In this document: in pieces, positions 1-8,688 of the stretch
Numbering within the stretch: position 1 is the stretch's first letter
How the letters are laid out: every line of letters starts with the position of its first letter
Assembly: GCA_025349905.2 (NCBI GenBank)
Contig: MU624903.1
Coordinates: forward strand, 1-17,956
Length of the DNA stretch: 17,956 nucleotides
Reading direction: 5' to 3'
Source: Blastocladiella britannica
Lineage: Eukaryota > Blastocladiomycota > Blastocladiomycetes > Blastocladiales > Blastocladiaceae
The notes under the pieces: generated by a model
What the model was told of the DNA's origin: nothing
The model's input: only the letters and a program-made list of their open reading frames with translations
Database searches by the model: none
Position numbers and translations under genes: made by a program

Positions 1-1014
1 AATACGGGAGCGGAAATGTTTTTCATTCGGCAGGGATCTTGCGAGGTCCTTCCAGCGGCCGAGGACAAGGTGCTGGCTAAGCTGCACGAGGGCGCATTTT
101 TCGGCGAAATTGCACTCCTGGGTACGTTGCTTTGCCCAAGGATCCACAAACCATGTGCACTCAATACGCGAAGAGAAAATATATATATATATATAGAGGA
201 GTGCAAACGCACCGCTACCATCCGCACGGCAACTAACGCGCAGCTGTGCGTACTAAGCAAGTCCGACTTCACCTCGATCATGATGTCGTACCCGGCGACC
301 GCGTATGCGATCCACGAGGCGGCACTGGAGCGTCGACGTGCCGACGCCGAGCGCAAGAAACTCGAGCAAGAGGCCGCGGCAGCCGCCGCCGCCACCGAGC
401 GCCGGTCGCGTACCTTGTCGTTCCGGAACAGTACCGCGTCTGGGTTCCACTCGGCTGTGTCGCGAATCATGTCGCTATCGCGGTCGTCCAGCACCAGCAC
501 TGTTAAAACGAGCGCTGCTTCAATGCCGGACTCGGATATGGCGGGTAGCGCGCCTGCCAGCGTATACCAGCTACCGTCTGCGGGTAGCGGCAGCGGCGTT
601 GGCGGGGGCGGCAGTACCGAGTCGGCCTCACGACCCAAGTCCATGACTGTCCGATCACCGAGCGCGACGGCCATCTCATCGGCTCTGCGGCGCGATGAGC
701 CTTGGAAGCCGCTGGTATCGAAATCGCGCAGCGCCACCTCGCCGTTTGCAAACGCTCGCGTGGTCACGAACACTGGTCAGGTCAATGCTGGGTCGCTCCG
801 CGGCAACATCCTCGTGCGTCGTCCACAACCGCTGCCACCGACCGATACCGGTGGTGGCGGTGGTGGTGATGGAAGTAATGTCGGTGGCGGCGCTAATGGC
901 ATCGGTGATGGCAATGTCCAAGGTGGTCGGAGTGGAAGCAACGGGAGTGCAATGGTGGTACTGGCTCGTGAGCGGAAACTGACGCGATCGGCCAGTCAAG
1001 GTGGTCACCAATAA
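1..1014 (+). CDS. Cyclic-nucleotide-gated (CNG/HCN-like) ion channel, C-terminal part; 5' end outside window
   Basis: Modelled as join(<1..121,197..1014), 312 residues visible. The frame is open to base 1, and its first residues (GAEMFFIRQG) already match a strand of a cyclic-nucleotide-binding domain, so the start and any membrane segments lie upstream. Removing a 75-bp intron (GTACGT donor, TATAG acceptor) rebuilds the phosphate-binding cassette FGEIALL-EE-CKRTATIR, followed by the closing helices (about residues 60-95: LCVLSKSDF, then MMSYPATAYAIHEAALERR). Arg-Thr-Ala in the cassette is the form that binds cAMP or cGMP in channels and kinases. The rest is a low-complexity Ser/Gly/Ala tail with basic RxxS sites. 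In the family this domain sits on the cytoplasmic side of a plasma-membrane cation channel and opens it on nucleotide binding. A cyclic-nucleotide-dependent kinase regulatory subunit is less likely given the single domain and this tail, but I cannot exclude it without the upstream part. Confidence 0.72.
   Translation, partial: NTGAEMFFIRQGSCEVLPAAEDKVLAKLHEGAFFGEIALLGTLLCPRIHKPCALNTRRENIYIYIEECKRTATIRTATNAQLCVLSKSDFTSIMMSYPATAYAIHEAALERRRADAERKKLEQEAAAAAAATERRSRTLSFRNSTASGFHSAVSRIMSLSRSSSTSTVKTSAASMPDSDMAGSAPASVYQLPSAGSGSGVGGGGSTESASRPKSMTVRSPSATAISSALRRDEPWKPLVSKSRSATSPFANARVVTNTGQVNAGSLRGNILVRRPQPLPPTDTGGGGGGDGSNVGGGANGIGDGNVQGGRSGSNGSAMVVLARERKLTRSASQGGHQ
122..196 (+). other. In-frame intron with an (AT)n tract at its 3' splice site
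   Basis: This 75-bp stretch is a multiple of three and has no stop, so the reading frame runs straight through it. Donor GTACGT and acceptor ATATAG are inferred because removal restores a continuous cyclic-nucleotide-binding cassette. Bases about 179-195 are almost pure AT dinucleotides ending in the acceptor itself, in place of a pyrimidine tract. Confidence 0.7.
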
Positions 1015-1015
1015 A
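1010..1015 (+). promoter_or_regulatory. Poly(A) signal AATAAA overlapping the channel stop codon
   Basis: AATAAA at 1010-1015 contains the TAA stop (1012-1014) of the channel gene. The gap to the next start codon is only 117 bp, so a signal placed this early fits a very short 3' UTR. Use of this hexamer by this organism is assumed. Confidence 0.4.
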
Positions 1016-1131
1016 ATAGCATCAGGCTCGGCGACTTTCGCAGTACTTGCTCTTGGGTACGGCGACGGTCTCGGCCAACGATCATTGGCCAAATGCTCTT
1101 CCGAAAACAATCAATAACACACAAAAAAAAC

Positions 1132-4100
1132 ATGACATCCCCTCCGCTCGTCGAGCGCTTTTACGACGAGGACGACCACGGCGAGACGGTACCTGCTCTT
1201 TTTTTTTTGCCATACTTCATTCACATGATGACGCGGACCACCAATAACGACAATATATCAACAGCTCGACTTTCGCCGGCTTGGATCGACCGCCGTCACG
1301 CACCTGGCTGCCGCCGCCCATTCGTACCTGGAAACCGACGGGCAATCTCAACCGCCGCCCACCTGCTCGTCGCTCCTGGTCACGGCCCCGTCGCTCGGAG
1401 TCCTGGCCTGGATCGAACCAGGCCTTCGCACCACGCTTGCATTTGCCGCCGGTCACGATCTGACGCAGTTGCTGACATGCACCACCTCTGACTCTTCGGA
1501 TTCCCCTTCATCGACTGCTGTCCCTGATGTGGTTCGCCGCGTGCCACTTCCTGGTGTCTCGTCCGTGCGCATTGCGGCCCTGAGCGCCGACGACCGGTGG
1601 ATGGCCCTGGCCACGGACAGCGGCGACGTGGTTATCTTTGCGGTCGATCCGGCTGCGTTTGCTTCGGGGGTTCGTTGAATTATATATATATATTTTTGCT
1701 CATCTCGCAGCCATCTCATCTCACAAACGCTTGATGCATAGTCAATCACGCCCCATGCCACCATCGCCCTGCCATCGCCAACCCCGCTCGCGTCCCTGGT
1801 CGCCAACCCTGCCTCCGCCGACCCTGCCCTCGCGCGCCTGTTCGCCGCCACCACCGAGGGCGGCGACTTGGTCATCCTTGACGCGGTTGCCGGCACCGTG
1901 GTCCACTACCGCGCTGCCTCTCCTGACGGATGCGAGTCGATTGCTGCCGTTGCCTGGAGCCGCAAGGGCAAGCAGCTTGCGGCCGCTTCACCCACGGGCG
2001 ATCTGCAGCGCATTGAGCCCAGCCAGTGGAAGATTGTTGCCAAGCACGCTGCCGTGGATCTGGATTCCGTCCAAGACGGCCCCATTGTGGATTCTTCAGG
2101 TACATCTCCCTTTATATTTATGGTGTTTTTGCTCGTACTGATGTATTTAATATGAATAGTATGCGGACTGCTTTGGCCTGAGAACGACACGCTGGTCTTG
2201 TACTACAGCGATCCCCAGAGCGAGCTTACGACCGTCCTTTACAACTGGGTGCGTTCGTTTCTTTCTTTGACAGATTACTCAGAAGAAACTCACACAAAAA
2301 AAAACAGAAACAAAATACGGCCAGGCTCTCGTCGCCCACGGGCCCATTCCCACCCTTTTCGGACCCCCCGGCTGCGCACATCCATCCACTCCTGCTGCCG
2401 GCGATGCCATCCTTTTCCACTCTTGCACTCGTCTGCTCTCATTCCTCGAGCGCTGCTGCAGTTCTGGGCACTGCGACTGCACCCACGGACTCAATGTCCC
2501 AAGGGCTCACTCTGATCTTACCCGACGACAATGGCCAAGTGATGCTTCCAGCAGCCGAGGAGGGCGGCGACGCGGATCCGGAGCCCACCATCATTGGCCT
2601 GGCCCTCGACACTTCGTCCACCTCCACCATTCCGGCACCCAACCCCAGCGACGACGATCGCCCGATCCCGCCCATGCCCATTGTGTGGGCGCTTGACACG
2701 CTGGGCCGGCTGGTTGCTTGGCACGTGTTTGATTTGCCTGCCATCAAGAATCGCACCCCATGCGCTGCGGTCAAGGCGCCTGGTGCTCCCCAAGTGCCAG
2801 CGACGGTACCCACGACTGCAAAGCCTGTGGCGGCTGCCCCTGCTGCTGCCATAAAACCCGCAGCATCCGTCCCCAAGCCTGCAAACACCTTTGGTTTTGG
2901 AAACTCTGCTCCAGCGTCTGCCACTTCTGCCCCACCCAAGGTGCCACCCAGCACCACTTCCGCATTTGGTGGAGCTTCATTCGGCGGCGCTGCTTTCAAG
3001 ACGACAGTCGCGGCTCCAGGTCCAACCTCGACCCCAGCACCGCCCTCCGTGTTTGGTGGCACCGCGTTTTCGACCAAGCCGCTCTTTGACGGCTCATCCA
3101 CGGCACCCCCCAAGGCACCTCCCAAGGCACCAGCAGCCACTGCCCAACCGCAAAAGCCAAAGCCAGCGCCCGCTCCCAAAAAGTCTGCAGCCCCCATCTC
3201 TCCTCCCCCTCTGCCGCCGCCGCCAAGGGCAGTGTCGCCGCCACCTCGCCCAATGGAAATCCCCAATGAGGCTGCTGTTCCGCACGTATCCACCCGATAC
3301 GTCCCGGATGGTAGTGACGATGATGAGTCAGTCCTGGGCGAGGACAAGGACGATGGGCGCGAGCACGAGGAATCCGCCGAGTTCTCGACCGAGAGCAGTG
3401 AGTCCGAGCCAGAGCCAGAGGAGGACGCGCCGCCGCCGCTGCCGCGGACTGCTCACCCGCCACGCCAAGTGGCAAACGCCATTGACGAGATGCTTGTCGA
3501 GCTTGGCACGGCGCAACTCAAGCTGAGGGACAAGGCTCGGAACCACATTCCGGTTGTGCACGCGTGGAACGATCGCGCAGCAGATGCCGCCTCGCTGGCG
3601 ACCAAGGTGGCCAAGTGGCGCGCCTCTCTCGTCGGCCTTCAGGATCGGGCCGCCAAAGCCCGCGCCCAGTCGGAGCGCATTGCACAAAAGGTGGCTGGTG
3701 TGCGTGCCATTGTAAACCAGATCACGGCTGGTGGGGACCCGTCGGGCCAAACCAACGCGCTGGGCCCCGAGCAACTACAGCAGCAGACCCGGTTGCACGC
3801 TGCGCTCAAGCGCGTCCAGGCGCGCCTCGAGGAGATTCAAAACTTTGCTGCCAGCAAGCAGGCGACCATGCCCACGTCGGGGGCCCGTATCGTCTCTCCG
3901 GCGCCGATTTCGATCGCTACACTGCACCGCGCACTCACTGACATGCAGACGGCAATCGCGTCCCGTGCAGCAGGCGTGGAGGCGCTTGTGGCCACCATCG
4001 CCATCAGCGAGCTCAATGTGGCGGAAACGGCCAATGCTGCGGAAGCAGCGGCCAAGAGCGAGTCGTTGAATGCCCGCGGCGCCGTGGCCGCTCTGAGTGA

Positions 4101-7100
4101 TGGTACGGCTCGCACCCAAGCTGCAGCTGTGCCGCGTGGCCTGCCTGCATTTAAGCAATTGCGCGATCGCTTTGGTGGCGCTCCGACTGTCCGCATCACA
4201 CGCGTTGCGGACACGCGCTGGACGTGTGCGCATTGCACGACGGCGAATCCTCGCATTACAATGGTGTGCAGTGGATGCCACACCAATGCCGTGACGGGCA
4301 AAGTGGTTGCGCCTGTGGAAGCTGCGCCTGCTCCTGCACCGCGCGCGTCCATCACTGCCAGCAAGGGCCTTGCACCGCCGCCGCCCGTCCCGACCAGCTT
4401 AACGCCATCCGGGCTCCACAAGCGCCAAGAGCCGCGCTCGGCCAAGCAGATGGGCATCTTCACCCCTTCGTCGTCCTTCGTGGGGACTGGCATGACCTCG
4501 TCGTCCCCTTCGTCGCCTGCGACTGGCCCGCAAACCCCAACTCCAGCGGCTCGACCTGTGACGGCTGCAGCAGCGGCGCCCCAGACTACCTTTGCGCGAG
4601 CACCGGTTGGAGTTGCTCCTCCTGCCAACAAACAGACGCTGCCCTTGGTCGGGGCGGTAAAGCGCTCCGCCGATGGAGAGGATGTAATCTCCACTGCGTC
4701 TTTGACTACAAAGGCGTCGCCCAAGGCCATCTCGGAGCGTCCCAAATTTACAAAGTCGAGCTCCAACAGCTCGTTGGCCGCCCCGAGCCCTCCCGTCGCT
4801 GCAGCCACGGTCGGACCATCGCCATCGCCCTCTGCCATTCCCGACATTTTCAAAAAGGCGGCTGCTGGTATCAACAAAAAGTGGACGTGTGACTCTTGCC
4901 TCGTCGCCAATGCTGCGGGCGCAACCAAGTGTGTTTCGTGTGAAGTCCCAAAGCCCGGCGCGGCCGTGACTGCACCTGCTGCTGCTGGACCACCGGCGCC
5001 TCCTGCCTTTGGTGGCGGTGGCAATGCTGGGTTTAGTTTTGGCGGCGCCACACTCCCTGGCCCGACAGCAGGCGCGTTCTTGTTTGGCTCGTCTGCGCCA
5101 CCGCCGGCGACATCCTCGACGCCATTTCCGACAACGACCAATGCCCCTGCTTCTTCAGCCGGCTCAGCGGGCGCTCGCTGGACGTGTGATGACTGCATGG
5201 CGCACAATAGCTCCTTGGCCAGAAAATGCACCCAGTGCGATGCTCCCAAAGACAAGGCAGAGGAAGGATCTTCGCTTGATGCGACAGCGGCCACCAAGTG
5301 GAGCACGCCGCCCCCGGCCCTTCCAAAGTCGGGCTTCCAGTTTGGTGGGCCGATCGCAGCACCAACGTTCCCACCCCAATCTGAGCCGGCGCCGACCAAA
5401 CAAGATGAGGGCGGTAAGGTGCCTGCCATTTTCAAGATACCAGCCGCATCCAAGTGGACGTGCGATGCGTGCATGGTCACGAACGACATGGGCGCGACTC
5501 TGTGCTGCGCGTGCGAGACTCCCAAGGCGGGCAGCAGTGATGCAACCGCGGCCGCGGCTCTCGCTGCGCCCGCACCGCCCGCCGCTCCTACTGGCGGATT
5601 CGCGTTTGGGGGTGGCTCACAGCCAACTGCACCGGCGCCGGCCATGACCGGCTTTGACTTTGGCGGATCCACGCCGTTGATGGCATTTACTCCTCCAGGT
5701 TCGACTCTTTTCTCCAGTGCGGCAGCCAAGTCCCCAGTCCTGGCTGCGGCGTCCGCGCCTTCCCGAGCCCCTGCTCCCCCGTCGCCCAAGAGCCCAGCCA
5801 AGTCGGCGCCAGTTTCTCCCGAGAAAAGCCCAACGGCTCAATCGCCTCCTTCTACCGCTGCCGCGTCGTCGAGCCCAAAGGACAAGAAGGACGATGTACC
5901 AGCCATTTTCAAGCTCATGGCAGCGCGCCCGTCCGGTATGTGGGAATGCGACGCTTGCCTCGTCCGCAATGACGCCAGTGCCACTAAGTGCGTGTCGTGC
6001 GAAACACCCAAGGCAGGCGCAGCGGCAGCGACAGCGTCCGCACCCGTGAGCGGCCCCCCCGCTCCTCCTGCTGCTGCTGGTAGCCTTTCGTTTGGTGCAT
6101 TTGGTGCTGCAACTGCGGCAGCAACCAACGCGCCCAAGAGCCGGTCGCCATCCCCAGCGCCAAAGTCGCCCGTTGTCGTGCCTCCCAAGTCGCCGTCGCA
6201 AGTACCCGCTGCATCGGCGTCGTCGCAGGCGAGCAAATCGCCCCAAGTAGAGCAGGAAGAGGACGAGTTTGAGACGGTGGCCGGATTTGACACCTATTCG
6301 GCCGCTGGCTCGATGATTCACGTCGGCATGTCGGGCTCGGTTGGCAGCGCAGCGGCAAGCATCACCGACTCGGACGGGATGGAACAGGACATGGAGCTCG
6401 ACACTGCACCTCCTTCGCCGTCTCAGGGAGATGGGGCAGCCGGCACCAGCGCGGGATTCGGCAGCATGGGGTTGGGTGGCCAGGCCCGTCCTGGGGCCGT
6501 GAACAGCATGTTTGCTCCGATTGGCGGTGTCCAGGCGGCGTCCATGTCTGGCCCGCCTGCATCAGGCAATGCCTTTGGATACAAGTCGTCGGGCGCCTTT
6601 GGTACTCCTTCTACGTCTGCAGCGGCGGCTCCGTCATCGCCATTTGGAGCCCTCGCGGCGGCCTCTACACCCGCTAGTGGCGTCTCGTCGGCACCATTTG
6701 GAGGCTTTGGTGTTTCTGCAGCCCCTGCGGCGCCTGCTTTTGGCGCCCCGTCCACATTTGGCTCCGCCGCCATGCAGCCAGCCTCGTCGGCGTTTGGCCG
6801 CACCAGCACGTTCGGCGCCTCGTCGGCATTTGGTGGCGCAGGTGCTCCCGCATTTGGTGCCCCCTCGGCACTCGGTGGAGGTGGAGGCAGCACAGCGCCG
6901 GCATTTGGAGTGGCGTCTAGTTTTGGGAATCGTCCAGCAGCCCCGGCCTTTGGCTCGCCTTCCGCCCTGGGCGGTCAAAGTAGTGGCGGCGCTCCATCCT
7001 TTGGATCACCCACGCCGCTGGGTGGTGGCGGCAATGCGTTTGGAGGGGGCGGGAACGTTTTTGGAGGCGGCGGCGGCGGTGCGCCTGTGTTTGGCCAGTC

Positions 7101-7371
7101 CAGCACCCCTGGTGGTAGTGGGGGTGGTTTCGCGGCCCTTGCTTCACGCTCGGCCGGTGCTCCAGCTGCATTTGCCAGTCCCCAAGGAGGTGGTGGTGGT
7201 GGCGGGTTCGCTGCCTTTGCTGGCCAGCAAGGCGGATTTGCCGCTGCCGGACAGCAACAGCCGAGTGGGTTTGGCGCCTTGGCTCAGCAGCAGCAGAACA
7301 CTGGCGCGGCGGCGCGTCCGCCCCAGAGTGCTTTCGGCGGGAACCCGGCATTTACGCAATTCCGCGGTTGA
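1132..7371 (+). CDS. Nup159/Nup214-like nucleoporin with five Nup153-type RanBP2 zinc fingers and FG repeats
   Basis: Modelled as join(1132..1188,1265..1669,1742..2099,2160..2248,2308..7371), 1,990 aa. Residues about 20-445 read as a Nup214/Nup159 beta-propeller. Landmarks are DFRRLGS near the start, AVAWSRKGKQLAAAS, VCGLLWPENDTLVLYYSD, and a last blade with WALDTLGRLVAWHVF. After it come a short FG island (about 495-555), proline-rich sequence, an acidic D/E stretch (about 637-676) and a helical coiled-coil region (about 690-900). Five fingers of the form W-x-C-x2-C-x3-N-x6-C-x2-C begin at W941, W1162, W1261, W1353 and W1515. The C-terminus (about 1725-1985) is dense in FG, mostly AFG, PAFG and SxFG. 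By family, the propeller docks the Dbp5/DDX19 mRNA-export helicase on the cytoplasmic face of the nuclear pore, FG repeats bind transport receptors, and Nup153-type fingers bind Ran. Joining these parts in one chain is unusual. The first small exon (19 aa) is the least certain. Confidence 0.85.
4219..6000 (+). other. Array of five RanBP2-type zinc fingers inside the nucleoporin
   Basis: The fingers start at the TGG codons at 4219, 4882, 5179, 5455 and 5941. All keep Trp, four Cys and the Asn that is typical for RanBP2-type fingers. Fingers 2, 4 and 5 are each preceded by an (V/I)P-x-IFK motif and fingers 2, 4 and 5 end in a C-E-x-P-K-x-G-like tail, as in metazoan Nup153. Finger 1 (WTCAHCTTAN) is the most divergent. 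The linkers carry FG motifs. Confidence 0.85.
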
Positions 7372-7446
7372 GGTTTTGTCGTTTGAATCATGAATCCAAT
7401 TCATTCTTTTTCTCCACGCTCTTCCCTGCCTCCCACCTTTTCTATA
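7372..7446. other. 75-bp convergent intergenic spacer
   Basis: The nucleoporin gene (+) and the reductase-like gene (-) stop 75 bp apart and face each other. I see no AATAAA in it on either strand, so the 3' UTRs probably overlap or use other signals. Confidence 0.6.
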
Positions 7447-8619
7447 TCAGTGCCGGTACGTGACGCCCATGCGCATAAACACCAGCCGTTTCCCCGCCGT
7501 CCGGATCCCCTGGATCTCCAGGTGTGGGGCATTCTCGGAGGTAAACAAGTGCTTGTCTTTACTACCGCCGCCCTTGACCGGTGAGATATCGCGCGCGGGG
7601 AAGAAATGCGGGCGGCGCTTCCCCTCTGAGTTCCACGCACCGCCGAGCTGTCCCGCCAGCGTGATGCGCATCTCGTCAATGTACTTTTCGCATAGCAGCT
7701 GCTGAATCACGTCCCCGCCCGTCCCGCAGTCCACGTGCTGGATCCCACAGTTGGTGCGCAGGTGCGCAAACAGCGACTGGAAGCACACACCCGGTTCGCC
7801 GTTGGGCCGGTCAAACGCAATGGCGGTTGGAACGTTTCCGGCCGCATTCAGTTCGGCTACAGGCAGCCGCGCGAGGCCCGCGGTGGTGGTGGCTATCACG
7901 ATCGGGTACCCACAGTGCGTCGGCTGCGCGTTTGGCGGGTGGAACACCGGGTGCGCGGCCGGAATGTCGCCGGTGCGCGTTAGAATCACAAGGTACGGCT
8001 GCGGCGGCTTCTTGAGCACGCGCTGCCGGTACTCGATCAAGTCGTCGAACCTGTTTTTCTTTATTTTTAAGTGGTCCGTGACGCCCAGCATGGCATGAAG
8101 AGGGGGAAAAAACGTACAAGACGCGAATTTGGGCTTCGGGCTCGTTCCTGAGCTCCGAGGCAGTGATGAGGATCGCGTCCGAGTGGGCCCAGCCTGTTGT
8201 GGTCTAGTATTAATAAGGACGTGACGATGGACCGGTTGGGTGGACGTGCCCGTGTGCAAGAGCCGGAAATCAACGCTCGACAGCTTTGGATACCATTTCT
8301 TCATGGCAACTCCGTGGACGCCAGTATCTCCGGGCTCCAAGTACGAAAGATATCCATCCATGGTCACCAGCGAGTTGCACCTGTCCACAGCAATTCAAAT
8401 TAACGATTTTAAAGTGCCATTCAACAAGACCCTTGTGATAGGCTACCAAATGTAAGGCCGGGTCAGTGCCGGATCGGGGTAGCAGCGCTCGATCGAGTAA
8501 AATTCCGCCAGTTCCTCGATCGGCAGTTGCGGCTCAATCGTAAACGGCGCATAGGAAGGGGTATCCTCCCCCGGTGCAGCGGAATGCTGTTGGCCAGTCG
8601 TCGGCAAAGGCTTTGACAT
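7447..8619 (-). CDS. RibD C-terminal (pyrimidine reductase-like) domain protein
   Basis: Modelled as complement(join(7447..8050,8118..8193,8250..8380,8447..8619)), 327 aa. After splicing, residues 54-69 read RPYIWCNSLVTMDGYLS, the N-terminal strand and (S/T)xDG motif of the RibD-C/dihydrofolate-reductase-like fold. WAHSDAILITASELRNEP follows, the equivalent of the ADAILVG segment. VDCGTGGDVIQQLL (from about residue 233), then IDEMRITLAGQLGG, matches the glycine-rich NADPH-binding loop and the DE strand. By family it would reduce a ribosylamino-pyrimidine in riboflavin synthesis (Rib7 role), but it is longer than usual and I see no deaminase domain, so a related reductase of unknown substrate is equally possible. 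The start ATG at 8619 is the first ATG after a poly(A) leader. The 8194-8249 intron has a GC donor and is the least certain junction. Confidence 0.7.
8194..8249 (-). other. Candidate GC-AG intron (56 bp)
   Basis: Without splicing here the reading frame loses the expected DAILIT strand. Of the donors tried, GT donors gave the wrong phase or an intron of about 30 bp. GCACGT to CAG gives 56 bp, correct phase, and joins DFRLLHTG to WAHSDAILIT. The donor equals the local GTRCGT consensus with C at +2. Confidence 0.55.
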
Positions 8620-8625
8620 TGTGAA

Positions 8626-8642
8626 TTTTTTTTTTTTTTTTT
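8626..8642 (-). repeat. 17-nt oligo(A) tract in the presumed 5' UTR of the reductase-like gene
   Basis: Seventeen T on the + strand, so seventeen A in the transcript, ending six bases before the ATG at 8619. It lies inside the 69-bp gap between this gene and the YRB30-like stop. It may be a nucleosome-excluding promoter tract or a poly(A) leader, depending on where transcription starts. Confidence 0.6.
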
Positions 8643-8688
8643 GATATTCGGAATTTGAAAGGGAATACAATCTGTTGGAATACAAAAG

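Noticed and set aside
2261..2273. Acceptor TTTGACAG for the fourth nucleoporin intron
   Set aside because: It is a better-looking acceptor but gives a 25-bp intron and the wrong phase. The later AAACAG at 2307 gives 59 bp and keeps the propeller frame.
3837..5801. 654-codon open frame on the minus strand opposite the nucleoporin
   Set aside because: It is a shadow of the GC-rich, repeat-coding nucleoporin on the other strand; the peptide mirrors Ala/Gly/Pro repeats and has no independent motif or splice or start context. The same holds for the minus-strand frame at 2439-3347.
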